This document shows, one piece after another, positions 18,375 through 26,031 of a DNA stretch of 64,000 nucleotides. Each line of letters begins with the position of its first letter. The first letter of the stretch is position 1. The translations under genes and the position numbers were made by a program. This DNA comes from Acidobacteriota bacterium (GTDB lineage Bacteria > Acidobacteriota > Thermoanaerobaculia > Multivoradales > J023): assembly GCA_029263395.1 (NCBI GenBank), contig JAJCXO010000156.1:1-64000 (forward strand), in the 5' to 3' direction. The notes beneath the pieces were generated by a model. That model searched no databases. It was not told the origin of the DNA and saw only the letters and a list, made by a program, of their open reading frames with translations.

Positions 18375-18959
18375 ATGCAACGCGCCAAAGACTGGCCCGG
18401 AGACAAGTCCGCCCCCGACGGCTTGCAACTCGTGGTGAACTTCTTGAACACCGTGGATCACGAAGCGGGCACCGACGCTCTCGCCAGTCCAGCAACGCTG
18501 GCCACCTGGCTGGAACAGCAGGGTGTCTTCTCTCCCGCCACCGAGCTCAGTGAGTCGGACCGAAGGCGCGCCCTCGCCGCCCGCGCCGGGTTGTGGGCTG
18601 TGGCAGCCGACCACAGCACCGCCTACCGCAACCAGGGCGGTGACCGGGACGCCATTGCCCAGCTCGATACGTTGGCCGCGACGGCAGTCACCACTATGCG
18701 TTTTGATGCCGACGGAACCGGCCGACTTGCCGCCACCGCCAAGGACTTCGATCAGGTCCTCGGTCACCTCTTCGCCCTGGTCGTTTTTGCCCAGCGTGCC
18801 GGCCACTGGTCGCGGGTCAAAGTGTGCGCCAACAGCGCCTGTCGGCGGGCATTCTGGGATGCCTCGAACAATCGCGGGGGCAAATGGTGTGCCGTCCGAC
18901 GTTGCGGCAATAAACTCAAAGCGCGCACCGCCCGCAGCGCGATGCGACGCTGGCGTTGA
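18375..18959 (+). CDS. ABATE-domain / CGNR zinc-finger protein
   Basis: The 194-residue protein has the CGNR family layout: an N-terminal stress-associated (ABATE) domain starting GLQLVVNFLNTVDHEAGTD and a C-terminal zinc finger with Cys in CANSACRRAFWD and WCAVRRCGNK, then a basic Arg/Lys-rich tail. CGNR proteins are thought to be DNA-binding regulators, often near detoxification or antibiotic-related genes. It starts at ATG 18375 without a strong ribosome site and lies between putative mobile repeats and the small gene at 19002. Confidence 0.9.
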   Translation: MQRAKDWPGDKSAPDGLQLVVNFLNTVDHEAGTDALASPATLATWLEQQGVFSPATELSESDRRRALAARAGLWAVAADHSTAYRNQGGDRDAIAQLDTLAATAVTTMRFDADGTGRLAATAKDFDQVLGHLFALVVFAQRAGHWSRVKVCANSACRRAFWDASNNRGGKWCAVRRCGNKLKARTARSAMRRWR

Positions 18960-19001
18960 GTTCGATCAGACTGCCCTCTTGCAATAATCGGCCTCGAGCT
19001 A

Positions 19002-19244
19002 ATGCCTAGAAGTATTCGACCTCTGACTATTTCCGAGTTGGAAGCCCTTCCAACCCAGCGTCTGCTCGCCTATCGCAACAAGCTGCTGGCGCTCGAAGCA
19101 TCGCCCGAGCTATCGGATTGGTCACCGGCTGGAGTCGCAGCTTTGGATCCTGAATTGCTTTGGTTCAAGTCGCAAACTCGTTGGCAAGAGCTTCATCGTC
19201 AACTGACCTCGATTCTCTCCGGTCGGGAACACGTGGCTCGGTAG
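19002..19244 (+). CDS. small hypothetical protein
   Basis: The 80-residue basic-to-neutral helical protein starts MPRSIRPLTISELEALP and contains RLLAYRNKLLALE, then a SDWS-containing middle and a C-terminal helix rich in Gln/Arg. There is no signal peptide or catalytic motif. Similar short 'LEALPTxRLLA' proteins are recalled near accessory regions, but no function is known. It follows the CGNR gene by 42 bases on the same strand. Confidence 0.65.
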   Translation: MPRSIRPLTISELEALPTQRLLAYRNKLLALEASPELSDWSPAGVAALDPELLWFKSQTRWQELHRQLTSILSGREHVAR

Positions 19245-19262
19245 CCAACGGACATCGATAGA

Positions 19263-19350
19263 CATCGTCTCGACGTATCCTCCGGCGGTTCTGCGTCAGC
19301 TGTCCTTTGTTTGATCTTCGGCTTCCGCCGCCCACCGACGCTGGCGCAGT
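19263..19350 (-). pseudogene. degraded 3' fragment copy of the 21555-22154 gene
   Basis: About 88 bases here align with 21553-21645, the end of the 199-residue hypothetical gene. Long identical blocks include CCTCCGGCGGTTCTGC and CTTCGGCTTCCGCCGC, with substitutions and a ~5-base indel between. In translation LRQRRWAAEAE corresponds to LRQRRRAAEAE. The rest of the gene is absent, so this is a relic of a duplication or of recombination within the region. The remainder of 19351-19443 shows nothing. Confidence 0.75.
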
Positions 19351-19443
19351 CCCATTTTCAACGGATCAGCCCGATCATGTCGTCGCATGGGGACGTAGCA
19401 ACACCCGCCACCATGGCCGGCGTGTAGCAGAAGAAGTGGAAGC

Positions 19444-20136
19444 TTATTTCTTGGCACCTTCTTTGACGGATTTCTCGAGCTCTTCAACAATGCGCAGATG
19501 ATCCTCCGATCGAGTCGGCGACGCTATCTGGTACCTGCGTTCAGACAGTGGCACCTTGGGCACAGGTCCGATCGTGAAATTCTTCGCGCTGAGCCCGATT
19601 GCGTGTTCCTCCAGCCTTGTAGGCGTGGTGTATTTGAGGCCAAAAGTCATTTCGATGTGAAGGATCCTGGGTTCCACACCCTCGGTAGTGCAGCCAGCGA
19701 TTAGGCTCGTGTTCAGGAATCGTGTGAATCCACTGCCGTACAGTTCGTTCCAGTCGAAATCCAGACAGGCCGAACAGCTGGTCTCGGCAGCAACAACCAG
19801 CGGGTCAGCGAGGGGGCCTTCTTCGCCGAAGATCGTCTCGCAGATCGCGTCAATGGCGTCATCAGCCTCGGCGCTGGTGCCCAACACCGTAAGCATAATA
19901 CGCCTCTCCTCGATAGTGGCGTTCAAGATGATCGTCTTATGATCATCTGCTGCGACCAAGTGCCCATGAGTGAATTGCATCGCGCCCCCACCAGACTCAA
20001 CCATGGCGAAGGAATTGAACTTGAAAGCCGCTTCTATCACCCGGACGCCGCCGGCAGCCAGAATCGTGTTCATGGGAATTGACCCTGGCGGATACAGGCG
20101 AACCACCTGCGATATCAGGTCCTGAAGATCTTCCAT
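19444..20136 (-). CDS. hypothetical protein behind hicAB
   Basis: The 230-residue protein begins at ATG 20136, three bases after the hicB stop (TGAGGCATG), so it is probably translated with the toxin-antitoxin genes. No signal peptide or membrane helix is seen. Three Cys lie in SCSACLDFDW and AGCTTEG, and the C-terminus is charged (EELEKSVKEGAKK). The middle segment HLVAADDHKTIILNATIEERRIMLTVLGT looks beta-rich. No family was recognised. It could be a third component, a target or an unrelated passenger of the hicAB operon. Confidence 0.75.
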   Translation of the reverse strand: MEDLQDLISQVVRLYPPGSIPMNTILAAGGVRVIEAAFKFNSFAMVESGGGAMQFTHGHLVAADDHKTIILNATIEERRIMLTVLGTSAEADDAIDAICETIFGEEGPLADPLVVAAETSCSACLDFDWNELYGSGFTRFLNTSLIAGCTTEGVEPRILHIEMTFGLKYTTPTRLEEHAIGLSAKNFTIGPVPKVPLSERRYQIASPTRSEDHLRIVEELEKSVKEGAKK

Positions 20137-20139
20137 GCC

Positions 20140-20661
20140 TCAAATCTCCACTGTTGAGTCCATCGTTGCAGTGGTCATAGAACCAACACTCCAGCGAGAT
20201 TGCGGTGCCGCAATAAACGCCGACGGCAAGCGTGACATTGTCAACGATGCGACCATGTCTCTAATCACGACGATATTTTTTGCCATCTCCGCAGTAGGGG
20301 CTGCAGCACGGGCACTGCAATAAGTCGCGAGCGCATGATTGAGAAGAGCGTTGAGGCTCATGTTTTCGCGACGGGCGACCTTCGCCATCTGAGCATGGAG
20401 CGAAGATGGCATGCGAAGCGAGACCCGCCCACTGAACTCGGTACCGGTTGGTTCTGGCACCGTGTAGCCGCCTTCAAGGCGAGTCTCAATCCAAAGCTCT
20501 CGCGCGGCATCCAAGTTTTCTGTCGCCTCATCCGCTGTCTCTCCCTCGGCCATGCAACCAGGCAAGTCCGGGTGTGTGGCAAAGAACCCATCTTCGCCCT
20601 CCTCCTTTGAAAGCTCGTACGGGTAATTGATCCGCATGTAATACGAAAGATCTTTTACCAT
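20140..20661 (-). CDS. hicB: HicB-family antitoxin with C-terminal RHH domain
   Basis: The 173-residue protein has the HicB N-terminal fold (YPYELSKEEGEDGFFATHPDLPGCMAEGETADEATENL), the degenerate RNase-H-like domain that caps HicA, then a ribbon-helix-helix DNA-binding segment (GRVSLRMPSSLHAQMAKVARRENMSLNALLNHAL). The last ~45 residues are an unassigned extension. GGAG lies before the ATG at 20661, and the gene starts 11 bases after the toxin stop. HicB neutralises HicA and represses the shared promoter. Confidence 0.93.
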   Translation of the reverse strand: MVKDLSYYMRINYPYELSKEEGEDGFFATHPDLPGCMAEGETADEATENLDAARELWIETRLEGGYTVPEPTGTEFSGRVSLRMPSSLHAQMAKVARRENMSLNALLNHALATYCSARAAAPTAEMAKNIVVIRDMVASLTMSRLPSAFIAAPQSRWSVGSMTTATMDSTVEI

Positions 20662-20672
20662 TATTAGACTCC

Positions 20673-20963
20673 TTAATTAACGGTGTCGTCGCCGGAGCTC
20701 CCTGCCTTTCGGTAGAGCACCCTAACCTTGTCGATCTCAGCGAGCGCTTGCTTAACGGCACCGATTTTCATCGTCCGCTCATGCGGCTTGTGGATCGTCA
20801 GTGTGATCTCGCCGTGTGACCAAGCGCGCAGATTGTCGTTCCTGCGGCTCCTCTTGCCTCTCTCGAAGCCCCAGGCTTCGAGTAGCTTCTCCATCTTCTG
20901 AAGCGTACAGCCACGAGGGTCTTGCTGGACAATCTCATACTGTTTCTCTGGCGACTTCGCCAT
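20673..20963 (-). CDS. hicA: HicA-like mRNA interferase toxin
   Basis: The 96-residue product fits a HicA-type dsRBD fold: KMEKLLEAWGFERGKRSRRNDNLRAWSHGEITLTIHKP, with candidate catalytic His58/His61 in the ITLTIHKPHERTMK strand, then helix GAVKQALAEIDKV. HicA cleaves mRNA in a translation-independent way. The order toxin then antitoxin is normal for hicAB. GGGAGGCAGGAA precedes the start. It is longer than minimal HicA and somewhat diverged, so the family call leans partly on the neighbouring hicB. Confidence 0.85.
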   Translation of the reverse strand: MAKSPEKQYEIVQQDPRGCTLQKMEKLLEAWGFERGKRSRRNDNLRAWSHGEITLTIHKPHERTMKIGAVKQALAEIDKVRVLYRKAGSSGDDTVN

Positions 20964-21017
20964 TTCCTGCCTCCCGCTGTAGGCAGTGCCCCCGCGAGAG
21001 GCGCTGACACTGTATAT

Positions 21018-21046
21018 GGTATCACCCAGATCGCCGCTTCTGTCAA
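21018..21046 (-). promoter_or_regulatory. candidate hicAB promoter
   Basis: On the minus strand a consensus TTGACA (21046-21041) is followed after 17 bases by GATACC, or after 19 by TACCAT, about 55 bases before the hicA start. The -10 match is weak. It overlaps the last codons of the small gene ending at 21043. Confidence 0.45.
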
Positions 21047-21264
21047 CCCTCCTTTTCAGCCCACCGCGCCGCCGCCTTCTTGGCGATCTCGCGCCGATGC
21101 TCGGCGGATAGCTTCTTGGTCCGCGACTTTCCGCCGTTCAGGCCACCGCGCCGGCAGAGAGCAACCACCGCCGGGTCCTTCTCGCGCTCCGGTTCGGGTC
21201 GCTGATCAGCTGCTGGATCTCGGCTCGCAGCTCTGCTTCGGTGAGAGGTGAATCTGCCGGCCAA
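21043..21264 (-). CDS. small basic GGxxGGK protein (possibly 3' part of a frameshifted gene)
   Basis: The 73-residue frame ends in a recognisable module: DPAVVALCRRGGLNGGKSRTKKLSAEHRREIAKKAAARW. Short basic proteins with 'GGLKGGKxRAxxLSxERRxEIAKKAAxARW' occur widely in bacteria and may bind nucleic acid. Residues 1-25 are Arg/Ser-rich and look non-native. In other members the module follows an acidic helix, which here is encoded in a different frame by the overlapping gene at 21138-21377. A single indel near 21180-21220 would join them. Confidence 0.6.
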   Translation of the reverse strand: MAGRFTSHRSRAASRDPAADQRPEPEREKDPAVVALCRRGGLNGGKSRTKKLSAEHRREIAKKAAARWAEKEG

Positions 21265-21377
21265 GTGGTTTGCGCCGCGAGGACGGCGTCAGGAAACTTC
21301 AGCTTGAGCTGGAGGCCAGCGTGCACGAGTTTTTCGAGCAGCGCCGACACCAGACCCGGAGTCGACGATGTAGACAT
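21138..21377 (-). CDS. small hypothetical protein (possibly 5' part of a frameshifted gene)
   Basis: The 79-residue frame from ATG 21377 (or GTG 21380) starts MSTSSTPGLVSALLEKLVHAGLQLKLKFPDAV, followed by PLTEAELRAEIQQLISDP, a helical segment. The last ~25 residues turn Arg/Trp-rich and overlap the GGxxGGK frame by 127 bases. It begins within four bases of the stop of the upstream 58-residue gene, so it is the third member of a tight operon. Confidence 0.6.
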   Translation of the reverse strand: MSTSSTPGLVSALLEKLVHAGLQLKLKFPDAVLAAQTTWPADSPLTEAELRAEIQQLISDPNRSARRTRRWLLSAGAVA

Positions 21378-21381
21378 CACC

Positions 21382-21558
21382 CTAATTCCTTGATACCAAA
21401 CATCGTTCGACGCGGGCCTGGACGTCGAGCAGACGGCTCGGATCGGCCAACTCCTCGTGTGTCAGGGTTGCTTCGGTGGTCGCATCCCCGGCAGCCGGAT
21501 CACTGGCAGACCAGTCACCGACAGACGCTTCATCATTGGGCTGTTCTTCGAACATCAT
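21382..21558 (-). CDS. 58-residue hypothetical, translationally coupled
   Basis: ATG 21558 overlaps the stop of the 199-residue gene as ATGATG/TGA, and the TAG at 21384-21382 is one base before the GTG/ATG of the next gene. The acidic product starts MMFEEQPNDEASVGDW and ends LLDVQARVERCLVSRN. Too short for family recognition; the evidence is the perfect fit into the gap of the operon. Confidence 0.6.
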   Translation of the reverse strand: MMFEEQPNDEASVGDWSASDPAAGDATTEATLTHEELADPSRLLDVQARVERCLVSRN

Positions 21559-22154
21559 CTCGACGTGTCCTCCGGCGGTTCTGCTTCACCTGTCCGTTGC
21601 CTTGCCTGACCTTCGGCTTCCGCCGCTCGCCGACGCTGGCGCAGTAGCCAGCGGACTTCCTGGGCTACTCGAAACAATAACTGGTCGGTTTCGGAGGGGT
21701 CGAAGGTCAGCAACCGTGTCGCGAAGTCTTCGGCCAGATCGTTCTTCGCTTGCTCGTCGACCCAGGCGGCTTCGAGCTTGCCAAGGAAGTCGGGCGGCGA
21801 GCCGGCATTAGCTCGGGCGCGGGCGATGGCGAGAAGTTCTTTGTAGTAGACGCCGATGGTGCCATCGGGGTCGAGCACTTCGGCGGGATGGTGCCACCAG
21901 TCCTCAGCCTGTTCAAGCTGACGATAATGACGATGGATCAGCAGCGCCGCATTCATACGGTCGCGGCTCTCGCCGAGCTCAGCCTCTCGCGCCATGGCTT
22001 CTAGACGCTCGACGTGACCGCTGAAGCGGGTATCCCTCGTCACCAGGTTGCGCAGGCGCTGCAGGGTGTCGAGCGGGAACTGGTCGGTGCGGTCGATCAG
22101 CAGGGCCACGTCTTCCAGGGTCAGGACCTCTTCGTCGAGCTGTGATTCGGTCAT
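21555..22154 (-). CDS. hypothetical helical protein, first gene of four-gene operon
   Basis: The 199-residue soluble protein is rich in Glu, Arg and Leu and predicted mostly helical: LEDVALLIDRTDQFPLDTLQRLRNLV, SRDRMNAALLIHRHYRQLEQAEDWW, and a C-terminal charged helix (EVRWLLRQRRRAAEAEGQ). The repeated Leu/Glu/Trp pattern suggests helical bundles. No family was recognised. A promoter lies ~100 bases upstream. Its 3' end also exists as a degraded copy at 19263-19350, so this gene has a history of duplication in the region. Confidence 0.75.
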   Translation of the reverse strand: MTESQLDEEVLTLEDVALLIDRTDQFPLDTLQRLRNLVTRDTRFSGHVERLEAMAREAELGESRDRMNAALLIHRHYRQLEQAEDWWHHPAEVLDPDGTIGVYYKELLAIARARANAGSPPDFLGKLEAAWVDEQAKNDLAEDFATRLLTFDPSETDQLLFRVAQEVRWLLRQRRRAAEAEGQARQRTGEAEPPEDTSR

Positions 22155-22254
22155 CGGTCATCCCTCCGGGCAAGTCCACAGACGCTGTGCGACACGCCAG
22201 CGCTCGGTGCCGCGAGCTTGCCAAAGGTCGAAGCGTTTTGTCGCTACCGATTCC

Positions 22255-22344
22255 CTTATAGACAACCCTCTTGGTGTATCAAAACCATTAACGGCATACC
22301 GAATCTATTAACAGACAGCGGCCAAACCTGTCAGGATCATTAAC
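22255..22344 (-). promoter_or_regulatory. promoter and ATTAAC repeats before the four-gene operon
   Basis: On the minus strand TTGATA (22282-22277), 16 bases, TATAAG (22260-22255) is a good sigma-70-like promoter ~95 bases before the start at 22154. Just upstream are three ATTAAC(A/G)G direct repeats at 22287, 22307 and 22339, a plausible regulator-binding array. The rest of the 434-base gap 22155-22588 shows no gene. Confidence 0.5.
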
Positions 22345-22588
22345 AGCTCTCCCACCACAGACCCAAGGTCGCACGATGTATCGAACGAGCCTACCCGCAT
22401 GAGTTGTGCCGTGAGTGGAACACCTTGTGGGCTGGTTGGCAGGTTGTTGCAGCCGCTGACGTGACCTGTCACGTCAACTGTCCCTCACCCCTGAGAAAGG
22501 AGATCAATCATGCACACCCAAACTACGGTCCGAGCTGGCGCAGCTCCGCTCTTGGATCCCGACGGCTAGGCTCAGAGACCTGGCTGGC

Positions 22589-24475
22589 CTATCGGCGCAG
22601 CCGGGTCGCGAGCTTCGGGCAAACGCGCACCAAAATAGCAAGCCGAAGGGTTTCGCGCCGCAAACAATGGTTACGGGCCTCGAGATAGATCTCCTTGGCC
22701 AAGGTCCGCTGCGTTTGACTGTTGAATCCAGTTTGCGTCATGTAGTGGTACGACTTCAACGCAGCTTCCCTCGCTCTCTCGGGATCTTCTTCGAGTAAAA
22801 CCCAGGCATATTGAAGCCAAGTGACAGCAGTATCAGCAGGTAATTCGTTGGCTTCATACCAGTGAGCCGCTTCGGTGAGAACCTTGGCCGCAAGTTCTGG
22901 CTGCTCCTGAAGGCTTGCAATCAAGCCGTCGATCTGGCGCTGGTTGGCCGCTAGAAAAGACGATGCTGGCGGCGGCAGGAGATCTCTCAGGGCGCAGATT
23001 TCATTTAGTTTCGCGCCGGTTAGACGGTCCACCAAGTAGAGGAGTGCCAGTAGGCGAGTCACATGGGCCGCCTGAATTAGATCGCTTGCAAATGGATAAC
23101 GAAGCAATGAGGTGATGCACCAATTCAACAATCTCGAAGGATCCCTCCCTGCGGCAAGCAGGGTTGAGGCTCTCTTGATCACCAACCGCAACCGTTCGAG
23201 CTCATCGCCAGCTCGCTTCATTAATGCCCCCGCCAAGAGCAGTTCTCGACGCGCCCGGCTGGGCTGCCCGAGACGATCCCAAAGCGACGCATAGAGTGAG
23301 TGGATTCGCCCCACGATCCACGGTTCGGCGTCAACCGCTCCAACAATCTCCAAAGCGCGCACGAACGTCTGTTTGGCATCGTGTAGCCGGTTCCTGCGGC
23401 GCAACGCGTTGCCATGTAGCGCCAGCGCCAAGGCGTGACGAGCTCGGACTCCGGGCCCTGCCGAATCCTCCACCTCGGTGACGGCCAACGCCAGATCCAC
23501 ATAATGCTCGGACTCCGCGGCATCTTGCATCAACCGCACTGCGGCGCTGTCTACAAGTAGCCAGAAGAAGGCGTCACCACCTATGGCTGGATCGGTGCGC
23601 ACCGCCTTCAACCGCAGCGCAGCCGGCAGCAAGAGCAGCTCACCCAACGTCCGGTTAGCGATCTGCCAAGCCGTCCACGACGCCGCCAACGTATCGCGAC
23701 CCAATCGGCGATGCACCCATTGACCATACCAATGCGCCGCCGAATAGTCAGCATGGGTGCGGAGCACCTGCCGCAACAATGCCTGCGAACGGGGCTCCAC
23801 CGCACTCACCAGACGGACCACCTCGGCGACACGCTCAGGCTCGACATCAGCACGCACAGCTAGAGCGCCCGGCTCAGCTTCAACCATCGTTTCTGAAGCC
23901 AGTGTCGCCACGTATTTGGCAAGCTGACGAACCTCGGCGACCGACAGCTCCCCCGACTCGGCCCCGCACCATAACCTGAACATCGGATCGTCCAAGGTGT
24001 GGCGCAGGGCCTTGCGTAACTCCGACGGCGTCCACCCGGTGCGTTGGCGGAACGCCCGCTGGAAACGTCGATACGACAGCCCTACCGCCCCGGCAATCCG
24101 TTCGAGGGTCAACCGTTCGTCTACCAACAGCGCCAGCGACGTCTCGATGCGGCGCTTTTCGATGACATCCGCCAGCGTGTCGCCAACATAAAACCGTACC
24201 TTGGTGGTCAAGCCAGTGTCCCGTAGACCCAAACGACGCCGGCAGGCGTCGACACTGAGATCGGCATCCAGCAGGTGCTCAGCGATGTCGTTCAGGACCC
24301 GGGCCATATCCTGTGGCAGGGCACGAGCCTGCCGACGCAGACGTCGACGGATCTGGAGTACCGCTCGCTCCGCCGCCTGATGCACCTCGTCGTCACTGGC
24401 CGGAGCATCGCTCTGCGCCTCGGCGAACTGGGACTGCGGAGAAGGCAGATTGCTGGATATCGGCTCGCCTGGCAC
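22589..24475 (-). CDS. AraC-type regulator with long helical (TPR-like) C-terminus
   Basis: The frame is open from 24706 but its first ~75 residues are low-complexity (including three SHLGH/Q units encoded by a minisatellite) and overlap the next gene; GTG 24475 is a plausible start 33 bases after that gene's stop. A helical segment and an AraC/XylS double helix-turn-helix follow (DLSVDACRRRLGL; LTLERIAGAVGLSYRRFQRAFRQRTGWTPSELRKA). The remaining ~420 residues are helical, resembling TPR units (RARHALALALHGNALRRRNRLHDAKQTF). Such proteins couple a DNA-binding head to a sensing helical array. The upstream AraC gene may have been one protein with it. Confidence 0.75.
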   Translation of the reverse strand: MPGEPISSNLPSPQSQFAEAQSDAPASDDEVHQAAERAVLQIRRRLRRQARALPQDMARVLNDIAEHLLDADLSVDACRRRLGLRDTGLTTKVRFYVGDTLADVIEKRRIETSLALLVDERLTLERIAGAVGLSYRRFQRAFRQRTGWTPSELRKALRHTLDDPMFRLWCGAESGELSVAEVRQLAKYVATLASETMVEAEPGALAVRADVEPERVAEVVRLVSAVEPRSQALLRQVLRTHADYSAAHWYGQWVHRRLGRDTLAASWTAWQIANRTLGELLLLPAALRLKAVRTDPAIGGDAFFWLLVDSAAVRLMQDAAESEHYVDLALAVTEVEDSAGPGVRARHALALALHGNALRRRNRLHDAKQTFVRALEIVGAVDAEPWIVGRIHSLYASLWDRLGQPSRARRELLLAGALMKRAGDELERLRLVIKRASTLLAAGRDPSRLLNWCITSLLRYPFASDLIQAAHVTRLLALLYLVDRLTGAKLNEICALRDLLPPPASSFLAANQRQIDGLIASLQEQPELAAKVLTEAAHWYEANELPADTAVTWLQYAWVLLEEDPERAREAALKSYHYMTQTGFNSQTQRTLAKEIYLEARNHCLRRETLRLAILVRVCPKLATRLRR

Positions 24476-24507
24476 ACCGGGTTCAAAGGCAGCCGGATAG
24501 ATTCGAC

Positions 24508-25062
24508 TCAGGCGCTGACCGAGGTGGCTGGCACCGTGACCGAGGTGGCTGGCACCACCGTGACCGAGGTGGCTGGCACCACCGCGTCGAATCGAGGCCG
24601 AAGGTGTAGCGGTAACCGCACCAACCTCGGTGCCGGCCCCGCACAACGCTCCCAAGCTCGGCGAAACCGAGGAAAACCTTCGATCCCCACCGCAGCGGCA
24701 ACACAACCGGTCGGGATCCGATGATCACTGAGCTCCAGCATCCGCCGTGCGGTCTCAATTCGTAGGGTTTCCACATAGACCCGTGGCGACACATCTAGTG
24801 TGTCTTCAAACTGCTCGCGTTGGGTGAGCGTCGCCCGCTGCTCCACTGCTGGATCTGCTGTAGCCAGTGCTGAATCTACCCACGCTGTACCCCGCCACGC
24901 CGCCTCGACATCGAAGTCGGGCGCGAAGAGTTCCAGTTCGATCCGAGCGAAAAACGCCGCACACCCCGCCGGACACCGATCCTGGTCGCATCGGATCTGC
25001 TCGTAAGTCGAAACTGCGGCCAGGCGAAGGGCGTGATCAACTTCTGCCTGGAGACTGTTCAT
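24508..25062 (-). CDS. AraC-family regulator (possibly split from downstream gene)
   Basis: Start chosen at ATG 25062 (MNSLQAEVDHALRL); the frame extends to 25257 but that part has unlikely composition. The ~184-residue protein has an N-terminal segment with CDQDRCPAGCAAFF (Cys pairs) and an AraC-type HTH (FEDTLDVSPRVYVETLRIETARRMLEL; GCVAAAVGIEGFPRFRRAWER). The C-terminus is a translated minisatellite (VPATSVTV repeats). Having a second AraC domain in the next gene, in another frame and without a clear start, suggests an ancestral tandem-AraC protein now in two frames. Confidence 0.65.
   Translation of the reverse strand: MNSLQAEVDHALRLAAVSTYEQIRCDQDRCPAGCAAFFARIELELFAPDFDVEAAWRGTAWVDSALATADPAVEQRATLTQREQFEDTLDVSPRVYVETLRIETARRMLELSDHRIPTGCVAAAVGIEGFPRFRRAWERCAGPAPRLVRLPLHLRPRFDAVVPATSVTVVPATSVTVPATSVSA
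24517..24583. repeat. minisatellite: three copies of a 19-bp core
   Basis: GACCGAGGTGGCTGGCACC occurs exactly at 24517, 24538 and 24562 (periods 21 and 24 bp). All units are multiples of three, so copy-number change would add or remove residues in both overlapping frames without shifting them. Confidence 0.85.
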
Positions 25063-25214
25063 CAAAATCTGGGTACCGCCTCGCCAAATTGGACTGATAT
25101 AGCCAAGAAGTCTAGCAAAAAGATCTTGGCGCGATCGGCGGCCCACTTTTCCCGCGGTACCCGAGGCACTGAAAACGCACGATTGACGCTCGATCGTACG
25201 ATCTTCAGCTCCAA

Positions 25215-25375
25215 CATCACGGGTGCGACACTCGCACCCGTGATGCTCACCGTCCACATACCAGGTGCGACGCTCGCACCCGTGATGTTTGCCGCCTACA
25301 TACCAGGTGCGACGCTCGCACCCGTGATGTTCACCGTCCGCATACCAGGTGCGACGCTCGCACCCGTGATGTTGA
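25215..25375. repeat. four 42-bp tandem repeats each with a hairpin
   Basis: GGTGCGA-N3-TCGCACC occurs at 25222, 25264, 25306 and 25348, exactly 42 bp apart. The first copy extends to perfect 14-bp arms, CATCACGGGTGCGA and TCGCACCCGTGATG (25215-25245). The linkers are also nearly identical, so this is a tandem array and not CRISPR. It fills much of the 441-base gap 25063-25503 upstream of the AraC gene; the rest shows nothing clear. Confidence 0.85.
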
Positions 25376-25503
25376 AGCTTTGGAACCCATAAATGGGGTT
25401 CGAGCCGACAATCTGACGAATCTCAAAAGCTCGTGAGAGCTTCGAACGCAAATCCGGTTCGCTACTGAACTCACGTCTCCTCGTTCGAACCACGCACCAA
25501 GCG

Positions 25504-25854
25504 CTAACGGCAGTCGGCACGATGCTCGATCGCCACCACCGTCACGTGGTGACCACCCGGATACTCCAGAGCCATCACTGCCTCGAACTCGGCGACGGTC
25601 TCGAATCCCCACTCTTCACCGGGTCTTATAACCGTTTCGATCGGTTGATCGCGACCGGGGTACGCATAACCCGCAAACAGGTACCAATGTTCTTGGTACT
25701 CACAAGCATCGGGTAGGCGATCGGGTACCCAAATAACCCCAACATGCCTCCTGTCCTGGAACAAGTTGATCTCTCCTGGATCAATCTGGGCGAGGGCGGC
25801 GGCTGAGATCAAGATTCCGAACACCAGCAAGAGGGCAATCGATTTTCGCAACAT
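25504..25854 (-). CDS. small secreted protein, unknown
   Basis: Start set at ATG 25854, preceded by AAGGAG; the frame extends to 25896 without benefit. The 116-residue protein has a signal peptide (residues 1-22, LLLVFGILISAAALA) and a mature part of ~94 residues with two Cys (PDACEYQ and the C-terminal ADCR) that may form a disulfide. Trp/Tyr-rich segments (EHWYLFAGYAYPG, EEWGFETVAEFEAV) suggest a small beta domain. No family recognised. Confidence 0.75.
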   Translation of the reverse strand: MLRKSIALLLVFGILISAAALAQIDPGEINLFQDRRHVGVIWVPDRLPDACEYQEHWYLFAGYAYPGRDQPIETVIRPGEEWGFETVAEFEAVMALEYPGGHHVTVVAIEHRADCR

Positions 25855-26031
25855 GGTGGACTCCTTGGATGTTTTGGCGCGAGGCGCCGGGTTCAAAGAG
25901 GTTCACGGGATCACCAACCCAACACTGCCAACTTCGATGGCTCCAACTCAACACGACCGGTATGAGTCGATCTGCCCCAGGCTTGGGATCGATTAAGATC
26001 AAGGAATGACCTTGATCGCGAGAGAGACGCA

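Noticed and set aside
25215-25375. CRISPR-like array
   Set aside because: The 42-bp unit repeats throughout, including the linkers; there are no variable spacers and no cas genes.
25033-25392. Plus-strand 119-residue frame with 14-residue repeats
   Set aside because: It is the translation of the palindromic 42-bp array, with no start signal and no coding features outside the repeat.
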